Origin: Saccharomonospora sp. NB11
GTDB lineage: Bacteria; Actinomycetota; Actinomycetes; Mycobacteriales; Pseudonocardiaceae
DNA length: 64,000 nt
Reading direction: 5' to 3'
Assembly (NCBI RefSeq): GCF_015910535.1
Contig: NZ_JACBJG010000002.1
Span: 1 to 64,000, forward strand
A program made the translations under genes and the position numbers. Each line of letters starts with the position of its first letter. The stretch's first letter is position 1. The notes below the pieces were generated by a model that saw nothing but the letters and a program-made list of their open reading frames with translations, had not been told where the DNA came from and did not search any database. Positions 49,542 through 59,551 of this stretch are shown in pieces.

Positions 49542-50521
49542 CGCGACTCCCCCTGCATCACTCGTTCCCAGCGGTCGACGACCGCCTTGGCCAACACGTC
49601 CGGTTCGAGCACCAGTGCGTCGGGGCCGTACCCGGCGATCCAGTCGGCGGCGCTCTCCTGGTTCCAGAGATCGATGTCCACCACGTCGCCGTCGATGTCG
49701 GCCACCGTGCGGCGACCGACGAGCGTGGCATGCCGCCGGATTCCCGCAGCGCGGCCCTCGGCCAGCCACAGTCGTGCCCGCATCACGGGCTGAGGCTCCC
49801 GGTCGGCACCATCCACACCCGCGACGAACTCCAGGAGATTCACGTCCTCGGGCCGGGTGACCGCTCCCGCGCGCCCGAGCGGGCGCACGGGCCCGGTGAT
49901 CCGCGACAGTCGGAAACACCGCGGCGCGTCGCGGTCCCGGTCGTGCCCGACCAGGTACCAGCGCGCTCGCCACGACACCACACCCCAGGGTTCGACGGTG
50001 CGTTCCCTGCGCTCCGGCGACGACGAGCGCCGGTAGTCGAACCGGACCACCCGCCCCTGCTGCACAGCCGACAACAGCGGCCCGAACGCCGGATCCGCGT
50101 GGACCCGCGGCTCCACGGGGGTGGCCGCGTTCTCGTCGACCTCGACTCCGGCTGCCCGCAGCTTGACCAGCGCGCTCTGCGCCTGCCCCGTCAGGTCCGG
50201 GGAGTCCCACAACCGCACGGCGAGCCCGACCGCAGCGGCCTCGTCGGGAGCCAACTCGACGTCGCCGAGCTCGTAGTCGCGGCGCGCGATGCGATAGCCC
50301 TCCACCGGGTCGAACGCCGAGGCGCGCCCGGTCTCCAGCGGGATGCCGAGTTCCCGGAGTTCCGCCTTGTCGCGCTCGAACATGCGCGCGAACGCCTCGT
50401 CACTGGTGGCGTCGACGTAGCCGGGCACGATGCTGCGGATCCGCTCGGCCGTGAGGTACTGCCGAGTGGACAGGAGGGCAAGCACCAGGTTCACCAGGCG
50501 CTCGGCGCGGGCGGTGGACAC
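49538..50521 (-). CDS. pafB: PafB, WYL-domain transcription regulator
   Basis: 327-residue paralogue of PafC: winged helix with LVNLVLALLSTRQYLTAERI, WYL domain with VVRFDYRRSS and EPWGVVSWRARWYLVGHDRDR, then a C-terminal WCX domain. It forms a heteromeric regulator with PafC. GTG 50521. The pafA gene is upstream in the same direction, 75 bases away. Confidence 0.93.
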   Translation of the reverse strand: MSTARAERLVNLVLALLSTRQYLTAERIRSIVPGYVDATSDEAFARMFERDKAELRELGIPLETGRASAFDPVEGYRIARRDYELGDVELAPDEAAAVGLAVRLWDSPDLTGQAQSALVKLRAAGVEVDENAATPVEPRVHADPAFGPLLSAVQQGRVVRFDYRRSSSPERRERTVEPWGVVSWRARWYLVGHDRDRDAPRCFRLSRITGPVRPLGRAGAVTRPEDVNLLEFVAGVDGADREPQPVMRARLWLAEGRAAGIRRHATLVGRRTVADIDGDVVDIDLWNQESAADWIAGYGPDALVLEPDVLAKAVVDRWERVMQGESR

Positions 50522-50596
50522 ACCGTCACCCTATCGCCCGCCCGAGTCCCGGTCTGCGCAGGCCGGGCGCTTCGCCGAGCCCGGCCCTCCGGACGG

Positions 50597-51955
50597 TCAG
50601 AGCGAGCTGATCAGCCGCTCCACCCGCTCGTCCACCGACCGGAACGGGTCCTTGCAGAGGACCGTTCGCTGCGCCTGGTCGTTCAGCTTCAGGTGCACCC
50701 AGTCGACCGTGAAGTCGCGGCCCGCCTGCTGCGCCGCGGCGATGAAGTCGCCACGCAGCTTCGCCCGCGTCGTCTGCGGCGGGGTGTCCTTGGCGAGTTC
50801 GATCTCGCCGTCGTCGGTGATGCGCCGAACCAGGCCCTTGCGCTGCAGCAGGTCGAACACGCCGCGACCACGCCGGATGTCGTGGTAGGCGAGGTCGAGC
50901 TGGGCGATCCGGGGATCGGACAGCGTCAGGTCGTGCTTGCTGCGGTAGCGCTCCACGAGCCGGTGTTTGATCGCCCAGTCGATCTCGGTGTCGATGCCCG
51001 AGAAGTCCTGCTGCTCCACCGCGTCGAGCGCCCTGCCCCACAGGTCGATCACCTGCTCGGTGGTCGGCGATGCACCGTGCGTCTCCACGTGCTGGACGGC
51101 CCTGGCGTAGTACTCGCGCTGGATCTCCAGCGCTGAAGCCTCCCTGCCACCGGCCAGCCGCACCTGCCGCCGTCCCGTCAGGTCGTGGCTGATCTCGCGG
51201 ATCGCCCTGATCGGGTTGTCGAGCGTGAAGTCCCGGAACTGCACGCCCTCCTCGATCATCTGCAACACGAGGTCGACCGACCCGACCTTCAGCAAGGTCG
51301 TCGGCTCGGCCATGTTGGAGTCGCCGACGATGACGTGCAGGCGGCGGTAGCGTTCGGCGTCAGCGTGCGGCTCGTCGCGGGTGTTGATGATCGGCCGGGA
51401 GCGGGTGGTCGCGCTCGACACCCCCTCCCAGATGTGCTCGGCGCGCTGCGACAGGCAGTACACCGCGCCGCGAGGCGTCTGCAGCACCTTCCCCGCCCCG
51501 CAGATGAGCTGGCGGGTCACGAGGAACGGCAGCAGCACGTCGGCCACCCGGGAGAACTCCCCGGCGCGGCCCACCAGGTAGTTCTCGTGGCATCCGTAGG
51601 AGTTGCCCGCCGAGTCGGTGTTGTTCTTGAAGAGGAAGATGTCCCCGCCGATGCCCTCGTCGGCCAGGCGACGTTCGGCGTCGACGAGCAGGTCCTCGAG
51701 GATGCGCTCACCCGCCTTGTCGTGCGTGACCAATTGCGTGAGGTCGTCGCACTCGGCGGTGGCGTACTCGGGGTGGGAGCCCACGTCCAGGTACAGGCGG
51801 GAGCCGTTGGACAGGAAGACGTTGGAGGACCGGCCCCACGACACGACCCTCCGGAACAGGTAGCGCGCCACTTCGTCGGGAGACAACCTGCGCTGCCCGT
51901 GGAAGGTGCAGGTCACCCCGAACTCGGTTTCGATCCCAAAGATCCGCCGCTGCAT
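50597..51955 (-). CDS. pafA: Pup-protein ligase PafA
   Basis: 452-residue glutamine-synthetase-fold enzyme that phosphorylates Pup's C-terminal Glu and joins it to substrate lysines. The Mg/ATP residues E9 and E11 (GIETEFG) and catalytic D57 ([13 protein letters not shown]) are in place, as are [17 protein letters not shown] and [18 protein letters not shown]. It lacks the Dop loop, which separates it from the dop gene at 56501. Confidence 0.96.
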   Translation of the reverse strand: MQRRIFGIETEFGVTCTFHGQRRLSPDEVARYLFRRVVSWGRSSNVFLSNGSRLYLDVGSHPEYATAECDDLTQLVTHDKAGERILEDLLVDAERRLADEGIGGDIFLFKNNTDSAGNSYGCHENYLVGRAGEFSRVADVLLPFLVTRQLICGAGKVLQTPRGAVYCLSQRAEHIWEGVSSATTRSRPIINTRDEPHADAERYRRLHVIVGDSNMAEPTTLLKVGSVDLVLQMIEEGVQFRDFTLDNPIRAIREISHDLTGRRQVRLAGGREASALEIQREYYARAVQHVETHGASPTTEQVIDLWGRALDAVEQQDFSGIDTEIDWAIKHRLVERYRSKHDLTLSDPRIAQLDLAYHDIRRGRGVFDLLQRKGLVRRITDDGEIELAKDTPPQTTRAKLRGDFIAAAQQAGRDFTVDWVHLKLNDQAQRTVLCKDPFRSVDERVERLISSL

Positions 51956-52067
51956 TCCTCAAGGGTAGGCGCTCTCGGCCACGGTACGGTGAACGAAAAC
52001 CGTTCAGAACCGGGGTGGCCTAATCATCGACACCGTCATCACCCGCCTGGCGCGCAAGGCACGCCGA

Positions 52068-53531
52068 GTGACCACAGCAGACCACCGCGCCATGCGCTGC
52101 AGCGCCGCCCTCCCCCGAACGCCGCTGGACCCGACACTCACGGCACTCAGCCGTTCCGCGGACAAGGGGCGGCTGTGGTGGGTTCTCGCGGCCGGACTCG
52201 CGATCCGCAAGGGTCCCACCCGACGCGCGGCCCTACGCGGTCTGGTCGCCCTCACCGGCGCCAGCGCCGCCGCGAACCTGGTGGCCAAGCCGCTGCTGCC
52301 TCGACGACGGCCCGCCGCCGAGGTCGTCCCGGAGCTCCGTCGGCTGCACCACCGGCCCACGTCGTCGTCGTTCCCGTCGGGGCACGCGGCGTCGGCTGCC
52401 GCGTTCGTCACCGCGGCGGGCCTCGAATCACCCGTACTGGGGGTGGCGTTGGCTCCTCTGGGCGCGGCGGTCGCGTACTCCCGGGTGCACACCGGTGTGC
52501 ACTGGCCGAGCGACATCGGGGCGGGCGCTGCCATCGGTGTGTTCGCCGCCCTGGCCACCCGCCACTGGTGGCCGCTGCACCCCGACACCCGGGCCCACAC
52601 CGACCATCCCGCCGACGCGCCCGCCCTCCCCGACGGCGACGCCCTGCTGGCCGTGGTCAACCCGTCCTCCGGCAACCCTCCGGAAGATCCGACGGACGAG
52701 GTCCGCGCGATGTGGCCACGCGCCGTCATCGTGCACCCCGACCAGGACGTCGACCTCCGTACCCAGCTCGCCGACGAGATTCGCCGACGGCAGACCGACG
52801 TTCGTGCGCTGGCCGTGGCCGGCGGCGACGGCACGGTCGCGGCCGTGGCCTCCGTCGCCGCCGAGACGAGACTGCCCCTCGCCCTCATCCCCTCCGGGAC
52901 GCTCAACCACTTCGCGCGCGACGTCGGCCTGAGTGAACCCGCCGACACGGACACCGCCGTCCGGGCGGGGAACGCGGTGGGCATCGACCTCGGCGAGATC
53001 GAGATCGAGAGCGACGAGGGCACCGCACGCCGTTGGTTCGTCAACACCGCGAGCCTCGGCGGCTACCCCGAGATGGTGCGGCTGCGCGAGACCATCGAGC
53101 GTCGTCACCCGAAGTGGCCCTCGGCCGTCCTCGCCATGGTGCGCACGCTCCGCCGCGCCCGCCCCCTACGAGTGCGACTCGACGGCGAACCGCTGTCCGT
53201 GTGGATGTTGTTCGTGGGAAACGGCACCTACGCGCCGAAGGGGGTCGTGCCGTCCCGCAGGCCCGCGCTGGACACCGGCCTGCTCGACGTCCGGTACCTG
53301 CGCGCCGACCGCCCCTACTCGCGGGTTCGGTTCCTGCTGGCCGCGATCACGAACACGCTGGACACCAGTCACGTCTACACCCAACGGGACCTGGCCTCGC
53401 TCGACGTCACGATCCTGGACGGCAATCGACGGGTGGCCACCGACGGGGAGGTCGGACCGCTCGGACACCGGTTCCGCTTCCGGTCCCGGCCGAGTGCGCT
53501 GTCGGTCTATCGCCCGGCACGCGAGTCCTGA
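52068..53531 (+). CDS. PAP2 phosphatase - diacylglycerol kinase fusion
   Basis: 487-residue two-domain protein. Residues about 25-175 form a PAP2 (type 2 phosphatidic acid phosphatase) domain with KPLLPRRRP, SSFPSGHAAS and SRVHTGVHWPSDI. Residues about 185-487 are a DagK-type domain with VAGGDGTVAAV and PSGTLNHFARD. The two activities would convert phosphatidic acid and diacylglycerol in opposite directions; a true shuttle role is unproven. GTG 52068. The frame is open further upstream, so a slightly longer start is possible. Confidence 0.88.
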   Translation: MTTADHRAMRCSAALPRTPLDPTLTALSRSADKGRLWWVLAAGLAIRKGPTRRAALRGLVALTGASAAANLVAKPLLPRRRPAAEVVPELRRLHHRPTSSSFPSGHAASAAAFVTAAGLESPVLGVALAPLGAAVAYSRVHTGVHWPSDIGAGAAIGVFAALATRHWWPLHPDTRAHTDHPADAPALPDGDALLAVVNPSSGNPPEDPTDEVRAMWPRAVIVHPDQDVDLRTQLADEIRRRQTDVRALAVAGGDGTVAAVASVAAETRLPLALIPSGTLNHFARDVGLSEPADTDTAVRAGNAVGIDLGEIEIESDEGTARRWFVNTASLGGYPEMVRLRETIERRHPKWPSAVLAMVRTLRRARPLRVRLDGEPLSVWMLFVGNGTYAPKGVVPSRRPALDTGLLDVRYLRADRPYSRVRFLLAAITNTLDTSHVYTQRDLASLDVTILDGNRRVATDGEVGPLGHRFRFRSRPSALSVYRPARES

Positions 53532-53544
53532 GCCGGGAACGGTC

Positions 53545-54372
53545 TCACGGCGAGGCCCAGCGCGTCACGCGCAGTCCGTCGCCGACCGAGACCTTCCCCG
53601 CCCGGGTCACAGCGCACCGCACACCGAACACGACGCCGCCGTCCACTCGTCGGTAGTCGGCCAGCGTGCGCAACGGCTCGGGGCCGCGACGCTCGCCTGC
53701 GCCCTGATCGACCATGGTCACGGCACACCGGGCGGCGAGCTTCGCGAAGCCGATCTCGGCCTCACCGATCTCGACACGCCGCACCCGGTCCTCGACGTGC
53801 GGTTCGTCCCAGCCGTCGACCACGACGTTGGGCCGGAACCGGTTCATCGGCAGCGCGGGTTCACCCTTGGCCGCCAACCGGTCGTTGAGTTCGGCGAGGC
53901 TCGCGGTCGACGTCATCAGCACCGCCGTACTGTCGGCAAAACCCGCGGTGCCCTCCGTCTCGCCGCTGGTCAGGCGGTCGTGCTCCGGTGGCACCCTCAC
54001 CAGCCGACACGGTCGGCCGAGCAACGTCGAGAACCAGTCCGCGACCGACTCGCCCTGGTCGACCCCGGTGTAGGGCTTGCCGTGAATGCTCACGGCGGAA
54101 CGCTCCGGCGACTCCCCCGGGTCCACCCGGACCTCGACCGGTTCGAGCCCCGGAGCGCTCAGCGTGAGCCGAGCACCGTCCTCGGTGAGGTCGGGTCGCA
54201 CGACGGCCAACCGCGGGTCCTTCCGCTGGCTGAGGAAGTCGCCGTCGGCGGCGTCCACGACCATGAACGTGCGGTCGGGCCCCAGGCCGGCACGCCCGAG
54301 CAGCCCTTCCGACACTTCGACACCGGCACAACCCTTGACCGGGTACTGGAACAGCGCCGCGACTCGTGCCAC
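53545..54372 (-). CDS. MOSC-domain protein
   Basis: 275-residue protein with MOSC N-terminal beta-barrel (LFQYPVKGCAGVEV) and MOSC domain (NRFRPNVVVDG, CAVTMVDQGAGER), the latter containing the conserved Cys of molybdenum-cofactor sulfur carriers and mARC-like reductases. It would bind molybdenum cofactor. GTG 54372 is two bases from the prcA stop, so it shares that transcript. Confidence 0.87.
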   Translation of the reverse strand: MARVAALFQYPVKGCAGVEVSEGLLGRAGLGPDRTFMVVDAADGDFLSQRKDPRLAVVRPDLTEDGARLTLSAPGLEPVEVRVDPGESPERSAVSIHGKPYTGVDQGESVADWFSTLLGRPCRLVRVPPEHDRLTSGETEGTAGFADSTAVLMTSTASLAELNDRLAAKGEPALPMNRFRPNVVVDGWDEPHVEDRVRRVEIGEAEIGFAKLAARCAVTMVDQGAGERRGPEPLRTLADYRRVDGGVVFGVRCAVTRAGKVSVGDGLRVTRWASP

Positions 54373-54374
54373 CG

Positions 54375-55157
54375 TCAGCTCGACTCGGTGTCGCCGGACT
54401 TCTCGCCGGCGTCGGTCTTCTCGGACGTCTCGTCCTGCGCCGGGGTCGGCAGCAGGGCGTCGAGCGCGGCCCCGGTGATGCGGCGGAACGTCCGACCCGG
54501 ACGCTCGCGGTCGAGCACCGCGACTTCCAGCTTGTTCGCCGTGAGCTCGTTGTTGGCCGCTGCCGCGTTGGACGAGGACGACGCGGCGGGCGCACGCAGG
54601 GCCTCCACCGCGACACCCAGCGCGGCGGCCAGGTCCATCCCGTCGCGGTAGGTGTCCTTCAACTTCGCATTGATGGCGTCGGTCTGGCCACCCATCACCA
54701 CGTACTTCGGCTCGTCCATCACGATGGAGCCGTCGTAGGTGAGCCGGTACAGCTCGTCCTCGTCCGAGTTCTCACCCACCTGCGCGACGCAGATCTCCAC
54801 CTCGAAGGGCTTCAGTTGCTCGGTGAAGATCGTGCTCAGCGTCTGCGCGTACACGTTGGCCAACGCCCGCGCGTTGACGTCCCGGCGGTCGTACATGTAG
54901 CCCTGCAGATCGACGTGCCGGATGCCGCCCCGCCGCAGGCTCTCGAACTCGCTGTAGCGGCCCACCGCGGCGAACCCGATCCGGTCGTAGATCTCCGACA
55001 CCTTGTGCAGCGTGGGCGACGGGTTTTCGGCCACGAACAGCACTCCGCCCCGGTACTTCAGCACGACCACGCTGCGTCCCCGGGAGATGCCCTTACGCGC
55101 GAGCTCCGAACGCTCGCGCATCAACTGCTCTGGTGAGGCGTACAGCGGCATCGTCAC
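54375..55157 (-). CDS. prcA: 20S proteasome alpha subunit
   Basis: 260-residue alpha subunit of the actinobacterial 20S proteasome. It lacks a catalytic Thr and forms the gated outer rings. The N-terminal [30 protein letters not shown] and the motif [20 protein letters not shown] match the family. The acidic C-terminal tail after residue 225 is longer and Ser/Glu-rich. It follows prcB by 77 bases. Confidence 0.96.
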   Translation of the reverse strand: MTMPLYASPEQLMRERSELARKGISRGRSVVVLKYRGGVLFVAENPSPTLHKVSEIYDRIGFAAVGRYSEFESLRRGGIRHVDLQGYMYDRRDVNARALANVYAQTLSTIFTEQLKPFEVEICVAQVGENSDEDELYRLTYDGSIVMDEPKYVVMGGQTDAINAKLKDTYRDGMDLAAALGVAVEALRAPAASSSSNAAAANNELTANKLEVAVLDRERPGRTFRRITGAALDALLPTPAQDETSEKTDAGEKSGDTESS

Positions 55158-55234
55158 TGGCGTTGGCTCCGCTCTGCTCGATCGACTGGAGGTTTACCTG
55201 CATTCGGCGGCCTGGAGTCGCCGCCGTCGCGCCG

Positions 55235-56095
55235 TCAGCCGAGGCGGCCCGGTCGTTCGGACCGCTCCCGGACCACCGCCTGCGCGAGCGCGGCGGTCTC
55301 GGACTCCGGCAGCGCCACGGCACCGTGCTCGGCGGTGATCGTCACGACCGTGGGATAGATGTTGCGGACGAGGTCGGGGCCGCCGGTGGCGGTGTCGTCG
55401 TCGGCCGCGTCGTAGAGCGCCTCGATCGCCGCGCGCACCGCCGTCTCGGCGTCCGCCTCGGGGTCGTAGAGCTTCTTCAGCGACGACTTGGCGTACACCG
55501 AGCCGGAGCCGATGGCGTGGTACCCGGCGTTCTCCTCGTACCGCCCGCCCGTCACGTCGAACGACACGATGCGGCCCGCCCGCTTCGGGTCGGTGGCGTC
55601 GATGTCGTAGCCCACGAACAACGGCAGGACGGCCAGTCCGGCCATCGCCACGTCGAGGTGCCCCTTGACCATGGTCGCGAGCTTGTTGGTCTTACCGTCG
55701 AGCGACAGCGAGACGCCCTCGATCTTCTCGTAGTGCGCGAGCTCCACCGTGTAGAGGCGCACGAGTTCCAGTGCGATCCCCGCGGTGCCCGCGATCCCGA
55801 CCGCGGAGTAGGTGTCGGTGACGTAGACCTTCTCCAGGTCCCTGCTGGCGATCGTGTTGCCCGCGGTGGCCCTCCGGTCGCCCGCGATCAGCACGCCCCC
55901 GTTGAACGTCGAGGCGACGATCGTGGTGCCGTGCGGCGGTTCGAACCGACTGTGCGGAGCGGGCGCCCCGTCGACCCGGGTGCGCGGCAACAGCTCCGGT
56001 GCCTGCACCTTGAGGAAGTCGACGAAGGACGACGTCGTGGACGACAGGTAGGCGGCGGGCAGCGAGAAGCCCGCGCTGCGCGGCGTGTGTTCCAT
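55235..56095 (-). CDS. prcB: 20S proteasome beta subunit
   Basis: 286-residue beta subunit. A 56-residue propeptide ends in PHG, and T57 (GTTIVASTF) becomes the N-terminal nucleophile after autoprocessing. Lys and Asp of the active site are in [10 protein letters not shown] and following strands. ATG 56095 is preferred to longer starts because of the propeptide length. Confidence 0.96.
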   Translation of the reverse strand: MEHTPRSAGFSLPAAYLSSTTSSFVDFLKVQAPELLPRTRVDGAPAPHSRFEPPHGTTIVASTFNGGVLIAGDRRATAGNTIASRDLEKVYVTDTYSAVGIAGTAGIALELVRLYTVELAHYEKIEGVSLSLDGKTNKLATMVKGHLDVAMAGLAVLPLFVGYDIDATDPKRAGRIVSFDVTGGRYEENAGYHAIGSGSVYAKSSLKKLYDPEADAETAVRAAIEALYDAADDDTATGGPDLVRNIYPTVVTITAEHGAVALPESETAALAQAVVRERSERPGRLG

Positions 56096-56189
56096 GCGTG
56101 CTCGTGGTTCCCCTCGATGAGGATGAACAGGACAACAGTGCTCATCGACCACTCGTGATCGACAAGCCTAGAAGATGGTCACGCAGCCG

Positions 56190-56384
56190 CTACTGGCCGC
56201 CCTTCTGCACGTACGCACGCACGAAGTCCTCGGCGTTCTCCTCCAACACGTCGTCGATCTCGTCGAGGATCGTGTCGACGTCCTCGCCGAGCTTCTCCCG
56301 GTGTTCCTGGCCTGCGGGGGCGCCGGTCTCGACGTCGTCGTCGTTGTCGCCGCCGCCGTGCTTTTCGATGCGTTCCTGAGCCAT
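56190..56384 (-). CDS. pup: Prokaryotic ubiquitin-like protein Pup
   Basis: 64-residue intrinsically disordered tag ending in Gly-Gly-Gln; Dop converts the Gln to Glu before PafA attaches it. The C-terminal half (DEIDDVLEENAEDFVRAYVQ) is the helix that binds ARC. A Lys-containing N-terminus (RIEKHGGGDNDDD) starts unfolding. It lies between dop and prcB as usual. Confidence 0.97.
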   Translation of the reverse strand: MAQERIEKHGGGDNDDDVETGAPAGQEHREKLGEDVDTILDEIDDVLEENAEDFVRAYVQKGGQ

Positions 56385-56500
56385 GTTCGCCTCCCGGTCG
56401 GGCCGCTTGGTCCTAGCCTACCCAGAGTCGCCGACATCCGGGGCCTTCGTCACCGGCGTGGCCGATCACCAAAGGCGCCTTTCCGGCACCCCGGAATCGG

Positions 56501-58003
56501 TCAGCCGCCCGAGGTCAACGCCTCCACGAGTTCCTCGGCCGTGCCTGCCTCGTCGAGCAATTTCCCCACGTGGGCCTTGGTGCCACGCAGCGGTTCCAGC
56601 GTCGGGATACGCACGAGGGACTCCCGCCCCACGTCGAAGATCACCGAGTCCCACGACGCCGCCGCGATGGACGCCGCGTACTTCTCCAATGTCCGACCCC
56701 GGAAGTAGGCGCGCGTGTCGGAGGGCGGGGTGGTCATCGCCGCCTGCACCTCCTCCTCGGTGACGAGCCGCTTCATCGACCCGCGCGTCACGAGGCGGTT
56801 GTAGAGGCCCTTGTCCAGTCGCACGTCCGAGTACTGCAGGTCCACCATGTGCAGCCTCGGCGCCGCCCAGCCGAGCGAGTCGCGCTCCCGGTAGGCCTCC
56901 AACAGCCGCAGCTTGGCGGGCCAGTCGAGGCGGTCGGCGCAGCTTTGGGGGTCGCGGGCGAGGTCGTCGAGGATCTCCCCCCACAGCCGCAGCACTTCCT
57001 TGGACTGTTCGTCCGCGCCGACCCGCTCCAGGTGTTCGGCCGCCAACTCGTGGTAGGCGAACTGCAGGTCGAGGCCGGTGTACTTGCGCCCGTTGGCCAG
57101 CTCCACGGTGGTCTTCAGGGTGGGGTCGTGACTGATCTCGTGCACGGCCCGCACGGGCTCGTCGAGCTTGAGGTCGTCGAAGCGCATCCCGTGCTCGATC
57201 ATGTCGATCACGAGCGCGGTGGAGCCCAGCTTGAGGTACGTGGCGTACTCGGCCAGGTTCGCGTCGCCGATGATCACGTGGAGCCTGCGGTACTTGTCCG
57301 CGTCCGCGTGCGGCTCGTCGCGCGTGTTGATGATGCCGCGCTTCAGGGTCGTTTCGAGTCCGACCTCGACCTCGATGTAGTCGGCACGCTGCGAGAGCTG
57401 GAAACCGGGTTGTTCGCCCTGCTGGCCGATACCCACCCGACCGGACCCCGCGAACACCTGCCGGGAGGCGAAGAACGGGATCAACCCGGCGATCACCGCC
57501 GTGAACGGGGTCGACCTCGCCATGAGGTAGTTCTCGTGGGTGCCGTAACTGGCGCCCTTGCCGTCGACGTTGTTCTTGTAGAGCTGCAGTCGGGGCTGCC
57601 CGGGCACCGTCGCGGCGCGTCGAGCCGCCTCCTCCATGACCCGTTCGCCCGCCTTGTCCCAGATGACGGCGTCACGGGCGTTGGTCACCTCGGGCGCCGA
57701 GTACTCGGGGTGGGCGTGGTCGACATAGAGGCGGGCGCCGTTCGTGAGGATCACGTTGGCGGCACCGAGGTCCTCCATGTCGGGGTCCTGGTTCTGCTGG
57801 GTCGGTCCGGCGAGGTCGAACCCTCGCGCGTCGCGCAACGGCGACTCCACCTCGTAGTCCCATCGAGCCCGCCGGGCTCGGGGGATGTCCGCAGCCGCGG
57901 CGTAGGCCAACACCACCTGGGTGGACGTCAACACCGGGTTCGCTGTCGCGTCACCCGGGACCGCGATCCCGTACTCCACCTCGGTTCCCATGATCCGGCG
58001 CAT
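56501..58003 (-). CDS. dop: Deamidase/depupylase Dop
   Basis: 500-residue relative of PafA that deamidates Pup and removes it from substrates. E8 and E10 (GTEVEYG) and catalytic D95 ([11 protein letters not shown]) are present. The extra loop typical of Dop (about residues 40-75, containing [12 protein letters not shown]) is intact. It is immediately upstream of pup on the minus strand. Confidence 0.96.
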   Translation of the reverse strand: MRRIMGTEVEYGIAVPGDATANPVLTSTQVVLAYAAAADIPRARRARWDYEVESPLRDARGFDLAGPTQQNQDPDMEDLGAANVILTNGARLYVDHAHPEYSAPEVTNARDAVIWDKAGERVMEEAARRAATVPGQPRLQLYKNNVDGKGASYGTHENYLMARSTPFTAVIAGLIPFFASRQVFAGSGRVGIGQQGEQPGFQLSQRADYIEVEVGLETTLKRGIINTRDEPHADADKYRRLHVIIGDANLAEYATYLKLGSTALVIDMIEHGMRFDDLKLDEPVRAVHEISHDPTLKTTVELANGRKYTGLDLQFAYHELAAEHLERVGADEQSKEVLRLWGEILDDLARDPQSCADRLDWPAKLRLLEAYRERDSLGWAAPRLHMVDLQYSDVRLDKGLYNRLVTRGSMKRLVTEEEVQAAMTTPPSDTRAYFRGRTLEKYAASIAAASWDSVIFDVGRESLVRIPTLEPLRGTKAHVGKLLDEAGTAEELVEALTSGG

Positions 58004-58108
58004 ATCTCAAGCCTACGGGGCATGAGCCCGAAAGCCCCGCCGAAAAGCGGTCGCGGACGGATAACGGCGCGATTCCCTCCGCCGCCGTGGAGTTGTCCGT
58101 GGCTCGCC

Positions 58109-59047
58109 TCAACGCCACGCCAACGACGACCGGTCCGCCCAGTACCGGGTGGGCGACACCGCCGTCGCGCCGAGCGCGTCGAGCTCGTCCGCGGACAACT
58201 CCACGGCGGTCCCGGCCAGATTGGCCCGGAGTTGCTCCACGCTCGCGGGACCGCACAGGACGACGTCGGCCCACGGCTGGGCGTACACCGCCGCGAGCGC
58301 CACCGCGTCGGCCCCCACCCCGTGGCGGCGAGCCACCTCGGCGACCGCATCGGGCGGGTCCACGGCCAGCCTGCCGTTGGCCAGTGTCTCCTTCACCTGC
58401 ACCAGCGCACCCGCCTCGTGGGCCTCGCGCAGGGCGGCACCCACCGAAGGCTCCAGGAGATTCCAGGTCGACTGCACGGCGGTGAACACCGGGCTGCCGT
58501 CGACCCGCAACGCCAACGCCCTGCGAACGGTGTCCGCCTGTCGTGGCCCCGAGGTGGAGAATCCGACGCGCACTCCCTCGTCGGTCAGCGCCGCGAGCGC
58601 CGCCAGCAGAGCGGGGTCGTCGAACAGCGGGCTGTCCGGCGTGAGCGAGTGGACCTGGTACAGCGACACCGCGTCGCCCAGCAACGAGCGGGTCTGCGAC
58701 CACTGTTCGCGGAAGCGGGCCAGCGAGTGTTCCTTCACCTCGTGGACGTCGGCGTCGAGCCGCCAGCCTCCGACGTAGGCATAGCCCCACTTGCTCGACA
58801 CGACGACGTCGTCGGGCCGGCGCGCCTCCAGCCACCCGGCGAGGAACTCCTCGGCCCTGCCGCAGGACCTGGCGACGTCCACCCGACGCACTCCCGCGGT
58901 GTACGCGGCGTCCAGCACCGCGAACGTGCGCTCCCGCAGAGCCTCGACGTCACGCCGGGCGGGCAACACCGCGTCGCGGCCGAGGTTGATGTAAGCGGGC
59001 CTGCCGATCGCGGCGAGACCCACGGCCGTGCGTGCCAGGGTGTCCAT
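58109..59047 (-). CDS. Aldo/keto reductase-like protein lacking the catalytic tyrosine
   Basis: 312-residue TIM-barrel protein of the aldo/keto reductase superfamily. Three of four catalytic residues are seen: D57, K86 (VVSSKWG) and H133 (YQVHSL). The tyrosine expected in the DVARSYG motif is Cys62 (codon TGC at 58864-58862, one transition away from TAC). The NADPH-binding end (GPASVEQL) is present. The enzyme should be inactive or altered as a reductase. It sits within the proteasome locus without a known link. Confidence 0.85.
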   Translation of the reverse strand: MDTLARTAVGLAAIGRPAYINLGRDAVLPARRDVEALRERTFAVLDAAYTAGVRRVDVARSCGRAEEFLAGWLEARRPDDVVVSSKWGYAYVGGWRLDADVHEVKEHSLARFREQWSQTRSLLGDAVSLYQVHSLTPDSPLFDDPALLAALAALTDEGVRVGFSTSGPRQADTVRRALALRVDGSPVFTAVQSTWNLLEPSVGAALREAHEAGALVQVKETLANGRLAVDPPDAVAEVARRHGVGADAVALAAVYAQPWADVVLCGPASVEQLRANLAGTAVELSADELDALGATAVSPTRYWADRSSLAWR

Positions 59048-59073
59048 GGCCGCCACCGTAGTCGGCCTCGACG

Positions 59074-59439
59074 TCACCTGTTGCCCATGCGGCGTCGCAT
59101 GAGTTCGAGGAACTGCTCGGACGACAACACCTCGCGGTGCAGCTTCTCCAGCCGTGCCGCGGGGGCGCGCACGTAGCCCTTGCCGAACACCGGCGCGATC
59201 TGGCGCAGGCTCGCACCCGCCTCGCGGGCGGCGAGCAGCGCCCAGTCGGAGGCGTTCGCACAGGCCGTGGACGCCTGGCGCAATTGACCCAGAAGGTCGA
59301 TGAGGGCGGGCGCGTCCAGCTCTCCCGAGCGCGCCGCCTCGGCGGCCTGTTCCAGCCACTCCAGGACGTCGGCCGCCGTGACGGGAGCCCTCAGTGATGG
59401 TTCGCCGGTCGCGGAGACGGGCGTCGAGTCCTCTGCCAT
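59074..59439 (-). CDS. Small protein with HTH-like segment, unknown function
   Basis: 121-residue soluble protein. The first 50 residues are acidic and helical; REAGASLRQIAPVFGKGYVRAPAARL looks like a helix-turn-helix. ATG 59439 is chosen for the compact product. The upstream region has TATACG and TATAAC boxes. It precedes the aldo/keto reductase gene in the same direction and may be its regulator (inference). Confidence 0.65.
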   Translation of the reverse strand: MAEDSTPVSATGEPSLRAPVTAADVLEWLEQAAEAARSGELDAPALIDLLGQLRQASTACANASDWALLAAREAGASLRQIAPVFGKGYVRAPAARLEKLHREVLSSEQFLELMRRRMGNR

Positions 59440-59501
59440 GAGCCGAAGCGTATAGGACGTTATACGGACAGCATCGGTGCGACACACCGGCCACACGAAA
59501 C

Positions 59502-59542
59502 GGGGCTCCCGCGGCGAACCCGAAGGCCACCGCGAGAGCCCC
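59502..59542 (-). terminator. Hairpin terminator after arc
   Basis: Thirteen-base arms (59502-59514 with 59530-59542) with a single mismatch and a 15-base loop. It lies ten bases beyond the arc stop, between arc and the gene at 59439. Confidence 0.65.
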
Positions 59543-59551
59543 GCACACGGA

